Source: Stenocarpella maydis
Lineage: Eukaryota > Ascomycota > Sordariomycetes > Diaporthales > Diaporthaceae
Direction: 5' to 3'
Assembly: GCA_002270565.1 (NCBI GenBank)
Contig: NQMI01000088.1
Location: 74,782-138,781 of the forward strand
Length of the DNA: 64,000 nucleotides
Program-made: the position numbers and the translations under genes
The notes under the pieces: generated by a model
Seen by the model: only the letters and a program-made list of their open reading frames with translations
Told to the model about the DNA's origin: nothing
Database searches by the model: none
Part shown: positions 1-13,205 of the stretch, one piece after another
How positions within the stretch are numbered: position 1 is the first letter of the stretch
How the letters are laid out: every line of letters starts with the position of its first letter

Positions 1-938
1 ACCACACACTGCAACCTGGAATGCAGATATGGGAGTATGAAATGTGAAGTGCGGAGTACGGGAGTGGTACGGAGAATGGGAATATATCTTTTGTGGTTTT
101 GGAGCTTGGGTTGGGTTGGGCTGGGTTTGGGGGTTGGTGGCAGCACAGCACACCACTTACATACCGAGGAGACAAGCAGACCTCGCTCGCTCGGAGTTGC
201 AGCCCGGGCCCCTCTTGTCCTTGTCCTGTCCTGTTGTCCTATGTTTATGTTTTGGTCTGCCGCCGTCAACCACTCGCATCCCTGGCCTTGCCGGGGGTTT
301 CTGGTCACTCATGCAGTGACATGCACCCCTGGGAAGCGGCTGACCAGCCTGGTGTTTTATGTACTATGTATTTATCTTCGTGGTTAAAATTACCTAGGTA
401 CTTAGGTAGGTACCTGGATACCTCCCCAGGTACCTGTTGGGTATGTAAATACTGCCTCATTGGGACCGAGCCGTCCGTATACTTCACCTATTTATTTTTC
501 GATACCGAGCTGTCATCTTGCGGATTTCTGATCAGTTTTCTGAACTCTACACCATCGAGGGGCGGCCCAGAGACACTGACCTTCATAAACCCCGGATTAT
601 ACTACCCTATTAGGTTTAGGTCTAGCTGTTCCCCCTGTAATTCTTGGCTGCCCAAGCTGCCAGGCTGTGTTGTGCTGCTCTCTAGCTGCTCGGAGTACCC
701 CGCGATTTCTGGAAATTCTGCCCCTCCAAAACTTCCAACGGCCGATCAATTCAGAGTCATCGTTCTGGCGGCGCACTCCTCCCCTCGGCTGTGACTCAAG
801 CAGCAACCACCAACGAACCAAGGGGGACAACAAGAACAGGCCCACTTTCTTCTCTCGAGAAGGTCACAGTCATTCCCCTCTTGCTCTCTTTTCTTATTCT
901 CTCATTAGCGAGACCACAATTGATCGACCGCGCCCACA
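1..938. other. 5' flank of the isoleucyl-tRNA synthetase gene
   Basis: No credible coding sequence is visible. Positions 391-440 carry a cluster of CCTAGG/GGTACC palindromes (TACCTAGGTA, then GGTAGGTACC and CCAGGTACC). The last 150 bases before the start codon are rich in C and T, as is common in 5' leaders of filamentous fungi. The stretch presumably holds the promoter and 5' UTR of the downstream synthetase; no TATA box can be assigned with confidence. Confidence 0.5.
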
Positions 939-3900
939 ATGGCCTCCATCAATTTCCCCAAGGAGGAGCTGGATATCATCCAGAGATGGCGCGAGATCAA
1001 GGCCTTCGAGACACAGGTGATGCCCCAGGCCACCTCATTCTCAGTCGACTACATCCGAGGAGTGCTGACTGTTTGCCCCCCTCCTAGGTTAAACTCTCTG
1101 AGGGCCGACAGAGATACACCTTTTATGATGGTCCCCCTTTCGCGACTGGTCTTCCGTACGTTTCTCCACACGCACTTGGAGGCGCGAGTTCCCCTCTAAC
1201 GCGACTTGCAGTCACTATGGCCACCTGCTCGCCTCAACCATCAAGGACATCATCCCACGCTACTGGTCAATGAAGGGTTACCATGTCGAGCGCCGCTTCG
1301 GCTGGGACACCCACGGGCTGCCCATCGAGCACGAGATCGACAAGAAGTTCAAAATCTCCGGGAAGCAGGCTGTGATGGAGATGGGGCTCGACAAGTACAA
1401 CGCCGAGTGCAGGGGCATCGTCATGAGATACTCTTCAGAGTGGAGGCAGACCATCGAGCGTCTTGGACGGTGGATCGACTTCGACAATGACTACAAGGTG
1501 GGTAGTAGCACCGGCGCCTGTGAAACAGGCACACACATGTGCGCAGAAGAAAGGTGCTGACCCCCAGCAAACCAGACCATGGACACATCCTTCATGGAGT
1601 CAGAATGGTGGGCTATCAAACAATTGTTCGAGAAGGGCCAGGTCTACCAGGGCTACCGCGTCATGCCCTACAGTACCGTCCTGACTACCTCGCTGAGCAA
1701 CTTCGAGGCAAACCAGAATTACCAGGATGTAACCGACCCAGCTGTCGTGGTCTCCTTCCCCCTCATTGAAGACCCCAAAACGAAACTGCTGGCATGGACG
1801 ACAACGCCGTGGACCTTGCCTACAAACCTGGGCCTCTGTGTCCACCCCGATTTCGAATACGTCAAGATTGCGGATGAGAAGTCAGGGGATAACTACATCC
1901 TCCTCGAGAAGCTCCTGACCACGCTCTACAAGGACCCAAAGAAGGCGAAGTTCAAGATCGTCGAGAAGATAAAGGGCAAAGATATGCTTGGCTGGAAGTA
2001 TGAGCCTCTGTTCGACTACTACTTCGACGAGTTCAAGGATGTTGCCTTCCGAGTTGTGAACGGCACATATGTCACGGACGACAGCGGTACCGGTATCGTC
2101 CACCAGGCGCCGGCCTTTGGTGAGGTAGGTACTCCCGCAAACCGCCGCCTATGATCATGCAGCTCACAGAAACCAGGACGATTTCAATATTGCGAAAGAT
2201 GCCGGCATTGTGACCGAGGACCGACCGCCGCCCGACCCGCTTGATGAGACCGCTCGCTACTCCTCAAAAGTGAAGGACTTCGAGGGAATGCACGTCAAGG
2301 AAGCTGACAAGCACATTGTCAAGGCTCTGAAGAACAAGGGGAGATTGGTGGTCGAGTCACAGCTAAAGCACAGCTACCCTATGTGCCCTCGATCTGACAC
2401 CCCCTTGATCTACCGTGCTGTGCCTTCATGGTTCATCCGGATCCCGGAGATCGTCCCCCAGATGCTAAGGGAGATCGAGTCCAGCCACTGGACGCCATCA
2501 TTTGTCAAGGAGAAGCGGTTTGCAAACTGGATCACGAATGCACGTGACTGGAACATCTCTCGGAACCGATACTGGGGCACCCCGATCCCCATCTGGCAAA
2601 GCGATGACGGCGAGGAACGCATCTGCGTCGGCAGCATCGCTGAACTGAAGGAGTTGAGTGGATACACGGGAGACCTGACGGATATCCACCGTGACAAGAT
2701 CGATCACATCACCATCCCTAGCAAGCAGGGCAAGGGCCAGCTGAAGCGTATTGAGGAGGTATTTGATTGTTGGTTCGAGTCAGGAAGCATGCCCTTCGCC
2801 AGTCAACACTACCCCTTTGAAAACCAAGACAAGTTCAAGCAGTCTTTCCCTGGGAACTTCATTGCCGAGGGTAAGCAATCTGAAGTATTACCTGCCTAGG
2901 GGCAGAACGCTGACGTGTAACAGGTCTGGACCAAACCAGAGGATGGTTCTATACTCTTGTTGTCATGGGTACACATCTTTTCGGCGAGATGCCGTTCAAG
3001 AACTGTGTGGTCAATGGTATAGTGCTTGCCGAGGATGGTAAGAAGATGTCAAAACGTCTCAAGAACTACCCCGACCCGTCCATCATTATGGATAAGTACG
3101 GTAGCGATGCTCTGCGCATGTACATGATAAACTCGCCGGTGGTGAGAGCAGAGCCTCTTCGCTTCAAGGAGGCTGGTGTAAAGGAGGTTGTGCAGAAGGT
3201 GCTCCTGCCGTTGTGGAACAGCTTCAACTTCTTCAATGCGCAGGTTGCTCTGTTCAAGAAGATTGAAAATGTAGACTACCAGTGGGATCCCACCATGGAG
3301 TCCACCAACACCAACGTCATGGACAGGTGGATTCTTGCCAGCTGTCAGAGTCTGTTGGAGTGGGTCAACCAAGAGATGGACGGTGAGAAGAGAACCCATG
3401 CCCATCCCGCTCCACAGATCCGACTGGTCATGCTGACGCGCCTGTAACAGGGTACCGACTATACACAGTGACTCCTAGGCTGCTTGGGCTCATCGACGAC
3501 ACCACAAACTGGTACATCCGTTTCAACAGAAAGCGACTCAAAGGAGAGAATGGTGTCGAGGACACGAAGCACGCGCTGAACACGCTCTTCGAGGTTCTCT
3601 ACACCCTTTGCAGAGGACTGGCCCCCTTCATGCCCTTCATCACCGACAACATCTACCAGAGACTGCTTCCCTTCATCCCCGAGGGCCTGCGCGAGGAGGA
3701 CCCCCGGAGCGTGCACTTCCTGAAGTTCCCCGAGGTCCGAAAGGAGCTGTTTAACCCGGAGATTGAGCGAAGGGTCAGCCGCATGAAGAACATCATCGAC
3801 CTGGCCCGAGTATCACGTGAGCGCAAAGCCATTGGAGTCAAGACTCCCCTCAAGACCCTCGTCGTCATCCACACGGACGCCACCTATCTGGAGGATGTCC

Positions 3901-4559
3901 GGTCTCTCGAGGGCTACATTGCAGAAGAGCTCAACGTGCGCGACCTGATCCTCACGTCGGACGAGGCTTCTTACAGTGTACAGTACAGCGTCACGGCCGA
4001 CTGGCCAGTGCTTGGCAAGAAGCTCAAGAAGGATATGGGCAAGGTGAAGAAGGCCTTGCCAGGAGTCACCAGTGACCAGGTCAAGGACTACGTCTCGTCT
4101 GGCAAGATCAACGTGGACGGAATCGAGCTGGTGCAAGGCGACCTGGTGGTCCGCCGCGGCATCAAGGAGGATGAATCGACCAAGAACTCGGAAGTCAACA
4201 CGGACAGTGATGTCCTGACCATTCTGGATTGCCAGATATATCCCGAGCTCAAGGCAGAGGGTGTCGCCCGCGAGATCATCAACAGGGTGCAGAAGCTCCG
4301 CAAGAAGGCCGGCCTGCAGCCAACGGACGACATCAGGATGGAGTACAGGGTGTTGTCTGACCCTGAGAGCCTGGGCATCGAGGAGGTGTTTGTGTCGCAG
4401 TCGAAGCAGCTGGAGAAGGCGCTCCGACGGCCAATGGACAAACATAATGTTACGCAGGTGGATGGCGAGATCCCCAAGGGCGAACAGGAGGGTGTGATTG
4501 CTGAGGAACTGCAAGAAGTGCAGTCTGCAACTTTCTTGCTGCGGTTGTTGAAGCTATAG
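939..4559 (+). CDS. ILS1: Cytoplasmic isoleucyl-tRNA synthetase
   Basis: Charges tRNA-Ile with isoleucine in the cytosol; class I aminoacyl-tRNA synthetase. Seven exons can be joined with frame kept throughout: 939-1016, 1088-1155, 1212-1497, 1576-2124, 2177-2870, 2924-3382 and 3451-4559, giving 1080 residues, close to the 1072 of yeast Ils1. The HIGH-type signature is HYGH at residues 50-53, formed across the second intron after [12 protein letters not shown], and the KMSKR loop is at residues 599-603 in the sixth exon. The sequence [15 protein letters not shown] and the editing-domain stretch [12 protein letters not shown] are also clear. The ATG at 939 is chosen because [17 protein letters not shown] aligns with the usual N-terminus. 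There is no transit peptide, so this is the cytosolic enzyme. The C-terminal anticodon-binding region ([16 protein letters not shown]) is complete. Confidence 0.97.
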
Positions 4560-5838
4560 AGCCCATCATAGAGAGCGAGAGAGAGACTGCGTATGGCTGT
4601 CGAAAAAAGGCAGGGAGGAAATAAGGACCATGATAGAGTGACCACCACAATGGCCCCGGTGTTCCAAGCATAGCTGTGAAGGATCCAGAACGACTTTAAC
4701 TGCCATGCTGCCTTACATGCTCATCTAGACCTGTATGCCTTCTGTAGACAGATCAGTCAGTTTTGTTTCCAAGTCGCATGTGGGACACTGAGGGGAGGGT
4801 CTTACCAGGAAGCAATCCTTCAATTTCATGAACTCGGAGGCGCACTTATCCTTGTGCACAGAGTTGAAGTCTGCCACGATACACTTGCCGTATACTGCAG
4901 ACTAATCCATGGTCAACACCACCTCAATCAACCTTGGGTGTCCCCCCACCGCCCCGATATATCGAACTGAGGGGCTCACCTCTGCTGTGCATTTTGACGC
5001 GGCGGTCGCAAACTTCTGGATTGGCCTTGTCGGCTTTGGTGGTTGCATGTTGGCTGGCGTCTGCCCTCTCCCTCTCAACGAACTAGGGTAGGTAAGTATT
5101 GGATGGATGATCTAGTCGAAGAGCAGGACAAGATTTAGTGCAGACAGGGAGCTTAGATGAAGGTCAATGCAGCCTTTGGGCCTGGGGAAAGCTATGTGTC
5201 GATGATTTCATTGGTGTTGAAAACGGCCGGGTTGGACCGTACCCAGGACGGTGCAGGGATGTGCTCCTGAACGGGGATCATCCTCGATTGGCTCCACCTG
5301 CAACCATGACAACCAGTGGCTGGTGCACGCACACTCAACTGTTCTTGTACTCTGTACGGAGTACACTACAGCCATTTCCCTCTGATCGTCCGGCGCGAAC
5401 GAGGAGCCCCCCCCCAAGACACTATCTATCTTCTTTTCAGCCTCCCCGTACGCGATCCCATCTACGGCAATAGAGCAACGCGCCTCCCACACTGTCTTCG
5501 CACAACACGCTATTCAAGCCCAGTCTGCTGCCATTGTTTTCACTCTGCTCTCTTTTGGCTCCTGCAATTGGAAAATTCAATGCATCGATATAGTTCAACC
5601 CCTCTCGACTGCCCAGATCCCGAAACGGCTGCAACGAGCTGAGCCGACTGCTGTTGTTGCGCCCTCATCGCCTCGACCCGACCTGACCTGACCTGACCTG
5701 ATCTTTGCCCAACTTGCATCGCATCGCGCGCCCTCCTGGCTTCGAACGCTCGTCTGCCAGCCCGACCGCTTGACCTTGAATCACCCCGTTTTGTCTCCCA
5801 CTCGACATGTATCCGCGGCGCACCCGTCCTTTTCGCAA
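4560..5838. other. Intergenic region between ILS1 and SFI1
   Basis: Holds the 3' end of the synthetase transcript and the 5' leader of SFI1. At 5680-5703 there is a short run of ACCTG repeats (cctgacctgacctgacctga), and TACGGAGTAC occurs near 5355. The final 300 bases are C/T-rich. No gene is supported. Confidence 0.5.
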
Positions 5839-8800
5839 ATGCTACCGGTACCACCAGCCACCCTTAGTCGAGGGGGCTCCCCTTCCACGATACAGAGCAC
5901 CAGCCCGTCGGATGAGAGAGAGACAACAGACTCCACTTTCAGCGAGATACAGTTCGAGGTCAAGGTCGGCGACAACGGCGACATTGAGGTCAAATCACCT
6001 GTCCTGGATTCCATGCAACGCGCCGCCCACAACACACCTCTTCCCAACGGGGATGGGGGCAATGAGGGAAGCGGTAGTGACCGCCCCTCTCCAACCGCCA
6101 TCCGCAGGCCAGAGCCATATTACACCAACGAGGGTAGCGTCCATCCGTCCCAACTCTTCCCCTGTCCTTGCGCGACTTGATACTCACAGTGTGCGCGCAC
6201 AACAGAAATCACAATACTCCATGAGATCGTCGCCCGCGGTGAGGAGATCTACCCCACGCTTCCTGATCTGGACCGACTCGGTACCAATGCCCTGTTCATG
6301 GCTGCCGACGAGATCCTCCCCAAACATGGCTACGATCCAGAGGACGCCCCGCACATCTCGCGCCTCTTGTTCCGCATCGGCGCCAACAGGAGCGACGAGG
6401 GACTGGTGGACAAGTTCAGAACCGTGCTAGAAAACATGGGTATCGAAGTCGTCTATACAGATGACTCGATAAGTTCAACCGCGGACGAGGAGGGAGATGA
6501 CAGGGAATTGAGTGATGGTGACCAGACAGGAGCCGGGCCCACTCCGAGACCATACATCATTCAACGCGACGAGTCTTCGCCGCCAGAACCAGGTCTCGCG
6601 CTACCTGTTCCGCCACAGGACAGGTACAGTTCGCCCAGCCCAATGCATTATGCGCCGCGCCGGAGACGCAATTCGGATAGCATTGCTCTGTCCTTTGTCG
6701 CGCCTGGGAATGATCTGTCCGGTATGGAGCCTCCGGTCCGGCACGCGCGGGCACACTCGACTGCGGGCGAGACGCCCGATCTGAACAAGAAGGGCGTCAG
6801 GTTCTCGGACGTGGTGGAGACACAGAGCATCTCTGAACGCTCATGGGATCAGAATGCCAGCGGGCCGTCTACCATTGACAATATCCCTTACCACCCCAAA
6901 CCAGCAGATGACGTGGAATCCGATACCCCGGGAAAAGGGCTCAACGGCTCAGCTCACATACGTTCCGGGCAGGACATCGATGGCAGGCCTTCAACCCGCG
7001 CCGAGAACCGGGCTCCTCCGGACTTTAGTAGTTTCGGTCACCATACGCGGACTTCAGATGGACAAGCGCGAGGTCACCTGTCAAATGGGGTGGTTCCTGA
7101 CGAGGATGCCTCCAGCAGCATGGACCTGGTTGGGGACGAGGCCGACTATGTTGAGGAGCCTAGCCTTCCCGAACACCCCCCGCAGTACGAGGAAGAAGAG
7201 ACTCGAGAAACAGAACGCATCGATGAGGAATATAACGATCTACGACATGACGAATACTCCGTAAAATTACCTTTCAGAGACGCCGTCGACGAGAAGTCCA
7301 TGAGTGAGGCTCAGGTGAACTACCTCATGTCTAGGGAGCAGATGTTTAGGATGTCATCGTTCAACCACTGGGCCAGGATCGCTCGTCAGGCCCGAAATCG
7401 AAACATTGAATTAGAGGCCAATGCCGAAGTGTGGGATGCCTGGAGCACGATGGGCGGTGCTCTCGAGGTTTGGATCGAAACTGCGCTTACTATGCACATT
7501 GACGAGAATGATGGCCTCCGGGCTTATCAAGACCACATGCGCGAGCTGGAGGGGCTCGAGCGCGATAGGGAGTCTGCTGAGGCCGGCGATGATGACGCTG
7601 ATGGCGCTGATGCGGTCCCGGCGGTCCTCCCTGGCGACGCTGTTCAGCCGCGCATCCGACAATCTATTGAACGTGCCAGGTCATCTGCTGCACCTTCCAG
7701 GCCGGTTTCCGACTTGAGAGACGCGGATAGAGAAGCCATGGGCAAGTCACCGTCGGTCGAGAGGACGTTTGTTGAGGAGCTGCCATACCGGCCAGCACCG
7801 GAAGGGCGCTTTCAAGAATTTCAAGCTCAACAGATGCGGTCTTTCAGCAGCGAATGGGACCCGAATCTGGGCTCCAGGCAGGAGTCGTTCTATGATGCGC
7901 CAGAAGAGCGAGACGAAGAGGCTTGGCTTGACAGTGACCTTAGCCTTCGCTCACAGTACCACATAGCCGCCGCGGCGTGGGACTACTTCATCCTGTCGAA
8001 AGCATTCACACATTGGGCGAATCGTGCAGATGAAGAACTGCAACGGACACAGGTCGCAAGACGCCACATTCTTCGGAAAAAATGCTTCGGCGCTTGGATT
8101 GGGGAGAGCGACAGAGATGAATCTGAATCGGAAAGCAAAGCTGTGTGGTTCTCCCAACTGGTCGCTATGAGGGACTGGCGGGATGCGGCCCAGACTCAAT
8201 GCGATAGGGCAAAACGCGCTCACGCGCTTGCTACTCGCAGGCACCGGCGTGACCTGGTCGAGGACGCCCTCATCGTATGGTACCAAGAATCCAAGATGCA
8301 ACTGGCTGTGGCAATCGATCACACCCGCTTGCAGTGGGCATGCCTCTATCACTGGCAGGGCGAATCTGGCTGGCTTTCATCTGCTCACGAAGAAGCCGAG
8401 GGCATCTTCCGAGGTACCATGCTCGGGAGGCACATGAGGCACTGGAAGACATCAGCACGCGTACAAGAACGAATCGAGGACGGAGCTGGACCGATCATTA
8501 TTCGTAGGGACGAGTTTCTGAGGTCTGGCCTTTCGCTTGCCTGGCGCCAGGAAGCTGAGGAGTACAAGGGCCGCGAGAAGGTTGCGATACTCCAGGACCT
8601 CAAGGAGCATGCGAAGCACTGGATGTATGAAACGAGGTTGAGGGCGTGGCAGGAGCAGCAGGATGCGGAAGCACTCGACAGTACGACTTATCACTGGTAC
8701 TGCGAATGGCGTCTGATCTTGTGCAAACGCGTCACCCAGCGACAGGACCGCGCACGTTTCTGTGAGAAGTGGATCGATGCAGCGCAGGAATCATACACCA

Positions 8801-9816
8801 ACAGCCGCAACATGCGCCACCTGGCCCGTGAAGTCCGCTACCACGACACCATCACGGGCTTCTTCAACGCGTCGATCGACGCTATCGAGCAGCTTGAACT
8901 AGGCGCCATGCACGCTCGCGGCATGATCCTCCACCGCGTTGTGCCGAAAGCCATCGAGCAATGGCGCAGCCAGCTTGAGCCCGTTAGACGGTTAGAGAAC
9001 TGGTCCCGCTTGGGTCGCTTCTACTCCATCAGCGATAGTGTCATAAAGCACTGGCGTGAGGTGCGCCGGCAAGAATGGCAACGTCGCATGCGCAAGCTGT
9101 ACAAAGACTTCCGCTACCGTGTCCGCTGCGATACACTCAGGGACAGCCTTGACTCGTGGCGGCAAAAGTCTGCCGATGTCGTAACTAGTGGTTGGGAGGC
9201 AGACGATATCCGCGCCGAGGATGATGGCGGCCTGGTGTTCGACGTCGCACAGACTTGGCGCGAGAAGCACGAGTATTACACGTTCTCCGCCGAAGTCGCC
9301 GAGGACGCCGATAAGGAGGCCCACCTCATGCTCTGGCACTCGCTCGTCGAGGCGCAGGACGAGGGTCTGCAGGACGCGGCTGAGTACAACTTTGCGCAGA
9401 CGGCCGCGCAGTACTGGGAGGCCTGGGAGCTGGCGTCGGTGTCCCTGCGGGGCCGCGACCGCGCCGCGCAGGAGTTTATGGGCCATAATGCGCGGCGGGA
9501 CCGGCGCCACTTCTTCGGCGTGTGGGCCTCCCAGACGAGCGGCGTCGGGCCCGGCGGGGACCGGGTGCCCGAGCTCGGCGGTATGATGGACTTCCGGGCG
9601 ACGAGGCGCAACTCGAGGTGGAACACTCCCGCGCCGGTGAACGACGGGAGGAGGTCTAGGATGGTCACCGACTACACGCCCTTCCGGACGCCCGCGCGTC
9701 CCAGCTTCACACCGGCGAGGCCGAGCTTTCTTAGCAGGGTCACGAGCACCACGCCCGCGTACAAGCCGCGGAGCGAGCTAACATTCGAGGAGGACGAGGA
9801 GGAACTAGTAGCTTAA
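5839..9816 (+). CDS. SFI1: Sfi1-type centrin-binding spindle pole body protein
   Basis: Sfi1 forms long single helices that bind centrin (Cdc31) and build the half-bridge used in spindle pole body duplication. Two exons, 5839-6133 and 6206-9816, join in phase (E-EITILHEIVARG) to give 1301 residues. An N-terminal globular region (TLPDLDRLGTNALFMAADE, then ISRLLFRIGANR) matches the Sfi1 head of filamentous fungi. A disordered acidic segment follows. From about residue 490 to 1230 there are at least 18 tryptophan-centred units (FNHWARIARQAR, AFTHWANRADEE, CFGAWI, MRHWKTSARV, VIKHWREVRRQEW, AAQYWEAWEL and others), which is the diagnostic Sfi1 repeat. The ATG at 5839 is the first in-frame ATG; codons upstream are open to 5770 but only a TTG occurs there. 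The C-terminus is basic with a TPFRTPARPSFTPARPSF repeat, possibly a CDK-phosphorylated tail. Confidence 0.9.
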
Positions 9817-12221
9817 GAAGTACATTGGCTGGAGTTGGCAAAATTGTTACATCTGACCGGCATCGATTGTGATCATCATATCTACTGAGTATAAGGGAAA
9901 ATCATATTCAAGGGCAAAGTTCAAGCAATGGCAGCACCGCGAAAGGAGGAGGGAAAAACCAGTCACTCGGATCGAGGCGGTTGCAGGAGCAAAGAGGGCG
10001 CGTTGATTTTGATGTGCGTTTGTCGACAGCAAAACGAACCGGGGGGTGGGGGTATACCCACGGCTCGCTCGGGTCGTGTCTAGCATTGTCTTCTCATAGC
10101 ATGGCGTCGGGTTCTGCAGGAGTGCTACTGCTACGTACTGTTTGTTTGTGAGGCATGTGATTGCAAAATGCATGGGAGTCCGCCACATCGTCTGTCATCT
10201 TTTGTCATTCTTGACGGCCGTGTCTTTATGCTTGTTTGGAAAAGAAAACGTCGTGTATTGGGTGGTAGAGCCCACACTTTTGGTGCAAAATACGAGCCAC
10301 ATATGTGCCCAACGGAAAGCACTGCGACAGAAGCCCTTGTCCTGAGCTTGCCAGCGGTGGCGGCTTCTTCCCTAACCAACGTCCACGTCTCAGCCATCCG
10401 TCTGCGTACTCACTGACTTTGGCCATAGTCGAGGGATGAAAATGACCGTACCTTGAACTCCGATGGGTGCTGACCTTGTTGTTGGCCGAGCCGTTGCATA
10501 TGAAAATGATTAAGCGTCGAGTTGAGGATAAAGCTAGCTGATTTATAACTCAAGTCACAAGCATGTAGCGAACATCAACGTGAGAAATAGCTAATCAAAT
10601 CTCCACTCTATAAATCCGCAGTGGCCAGCAGTAGAGGGAGGGATTAGGGTGCCCATCAGCCATCAGATTCCAGAGTTCAGAGTTTGGCTCAGCAGTCCGT
10701 GAGCCTGACCCAAATCGCCATGCCTCTTCCACACAATATCATCTGCAGTCAAATCCTGAACGCCAGAAACTGTGTTCCATCATTCCATTTACACCTTCTT
10801 GAAGCTACTCCCGCTTGAAAGCAGGGTCAGCGTCTAGCGGAACAGAGCCGTCACGCTTTAAAACATCACTGTCTGGTAACTATCAGCGTATTTTGCCCGA
10901 CATTTGCACCTAGTCAAATCATACATGAAAGGGCATCGTGGCGGACAGTCGGTGCAGGAAGGGCAACAACTCCTGCAGAAAGGCGCAGCAACGCAACAAA
11001 GCGCATTTTGAGTCAGTTGTGATAAGTATAGGAAGATTCGGGAGTATAATTGAGTATAATAGATTCGAAACTGTGAAATCAAGAAGTAGTGTGCAAGTCT
11101 GGGGCTCTTATACTACGCGAACGCCATCCTGTCTCGGCCGGGCCCATGCACGCATGTTGCCATATCATTCCGGCAAGACAACGGATTTCATATGAACTTG
11201 GCCATCTACCAGTCGAATATGACTGCATATTGTGTAACCATCTCAAAAGGCGAAGGGCGCCGGTGCTTCTGGGACGGCCAGAAAACCAAGGTCCACAATC
11301 AGGATTTTGGTGAAGGTGGAAAGACCGAATCTAATATCGAGCCAGAATGTGTCGCTCACTCCATCAAATATGCATCCTTGCCAGCCACTTGCACAACCAC
11401 TTCCTCAACTCTTGAAGTTCGTTCCAGGTGGTGCCTGCTCCCCTTCATCTCACCCACATCGTACGCGGGTAGATCCCACCTTCAACGCTGCCAAATCCCC
11501 CGCATCTTAACACATGATGTAAGATTAATTTAAAACGCAATCTGTATGTTCATCTTCATGAAGGCTTACGACGCAAAGGACTTGATTGCAGGCACGGTGG
11601 TGGTACAGTTCCTCTCGGAGGGCAGTCACTGGCCTCAGGGCAAGCTGTCTATCTCTGACCTCTCTGACACAGATAATTATAAGAGGCCATAAGAGGCCAT
11701 AAGAGGCCATGGTCACACTTTCACGCCAGTCTTTGCTGTATGTCGGACTGCTCGCATTAGTCTGCGCTATCTTCATGTTGTGCGAGGTCGCCAGGGCTAA
11801 ACATGACGCCCGAGGTTTGGAATCCCGATGCTTCACAAGGACACAACATCGCCTTACTGGCCACCATAGGACCGTTTCAGACCACGCATCTTACTCACCA
11901 ATCCGGCCATGCTGATGCAACCATCACTCAGTTACAAATTGAGGCAAGGTTGGTCCATTGGGCAGAATGTATGCATGATTTGTGTCCTTCGCGGCAACGA
12001 GAGAAATGTTTTGCCATAGCCGTCACATCAAGAGGATCACACAATCCACGAGGAATATCACCGCCCATCCCCCACGTATCTGACACCGTAATGATTAAAC
12101 TTGGTTGATTTTAATTTAACCCCTCTCAGGTATTAATCTCTGGCGAGTCAACTTTGTGCGAGACCCCCTACTCCAGAATATCTCATGTGTCTAATTTTCG
12201 TCTCGCTGACTTGAATCCTTG
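9817..12221. other. Gene-poor stretch downstream of SFI1
   Basis: Contains the SFI1 3' flank and then about 2.3 kb without a supportable gene. Short open frames are present but have no recognisable domain, no good splice structure and frequent stops. An ATG at 11709 opens a 68-residue frame beginning MVTLSRQSLLYVGLLALVCA, which looks like a signal peptide, but nothing else supports it. Base composition is closer to 50% GC than in the flanking genes, consistent with an older accessory region. Confidence 0.4.
11681..11710. repeat. Three perfect tandem copies of a 10-bp unit
   Basis: The unit AAGAGGCCAT is repeated exactly three times in a row. The final ATGG of the array forms the start codon of a short open frame at 11709. 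No function is evident. Confidence 0.85.
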
Positions 12222-13205
12222 ATGTGGAATGTCCCTTCCCAGGCGAGAAGAATGGGCGGAGCAACATATCCCCCAATAGATTCCAGCGAGCACAGAGCAG
12301 ATGCCTTACCAACAGTATCCTATCAGGTGTACTTGTGGCGCCGCAGATGTTTCGTGATCATGACCATTTCCTCACTGTTCATCCTCCTCCTCCTGGGTAT
12401 TGTCGTGTACGGAATTCAGAGTACATGTTACTGCCCTACGCCTATGGCTGATGTGGTGACACCATACTGTAAGTATTCATGGGCCGACACAGATGATCCA
12501 GGATTGGGACGTTCAAGCTGACGATGTTCCGAGCCCCTGCTCCTGTGCGCTATGTTAACAGATGGCTCGTGGGTGACCCGGAATCATCAAAATTCTCCGG
12601 AGAGCCACGAAGGGAGCTCGACCAAGCCTGGCACGGCTTGCTCGACGCGACTCAGATCCGGTTATCAGAGGAAGAGCTTCAACAGGCTAACAATGCGACT
12701 TCTATCAGGGCAACAGGTGGCGGGTATATTGCTTCACTTGGCATTTCGCACGCTTTACACTATCTTGTAAGTGATCTCTCCGCGTGTGCACGTTTGTGCA
12801 CGTTTGTGCACGCATGAAGACATTTATTTCCTTTTCTGTAAATATTTCTCATCGTTCCGAGTAGGATCGCATTTGGGTCTTCGCTTTCAAGTGCCAGCTA
12901 ACCCTTTAGGTAGAAAAGAATCAAGCAGTATCTGTATCCCCAATACTATTTTACCGATAACTCCACCGCCTGGGAAGAAGCCCACGGGCATGTGGACCAT
13001 TGCCTGGAATCACTTCGTCAGGAAGTGTTGTGCTCGGCCGATGTAAACCTCTGGACCTTTCAATGGACGCCTCACAGCCGTACTAGACCAACAAAGCCGT
13101 ATACCTCAACAACACACATGTGTAGACTGGGAAGCACTGCATGCTTGGATGCGGGAGAGGGCGGTGAGCCGGGACGAGATGGTCAATCCCCTTGATGGCT
13201 TGTGA
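12222..13205 (+). pseudogene. UstYa-like (DUF3328) gene with a 3' frameshift
   Basis: UstYa-family proteins are single-pass membrane oxidases, often copper-dependent, that modify fungal cyclic peptides and other metabolites. An N-terminal cytosolic segment is followed by a membrane helix (FVIMTISSLFILLLLGIVVYGI). After a first intron starting at 12469 come the family block FSGEPRRELDQAWHGLL and HALHYL, the first HxxHC-type motif with Cys replaced by Tyr. A second intron (about 12769-12913) leads to KRIKQYLYPQYYF and the intact second motif HVDHCLESLRQEVLCSADV. The expected C-terminal HTCVDWEALHAW is present at 13113-13148 but one base out of phase with the motif before it, and no plausible intron explains this. 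The first intron acceptor is also unclear (a weak ccgag site is the only one in phase). It is either a recent pseudogene or a sequence error; the Cys-to-Tyr change favours decay. No other cluster gene is seen nearby. Confidence 0.75.

Noticed and set aside
5770..5838. Longer N-terminus for Sfi1
   Set aside because: The frame is open but starts with TTG; the first in-frame ATG is at 5839.
10620..10660. GGGATTAGGGT resembling a telomere repeat
   Set aside because: It is a single imperfect occurrence with no tandem array.
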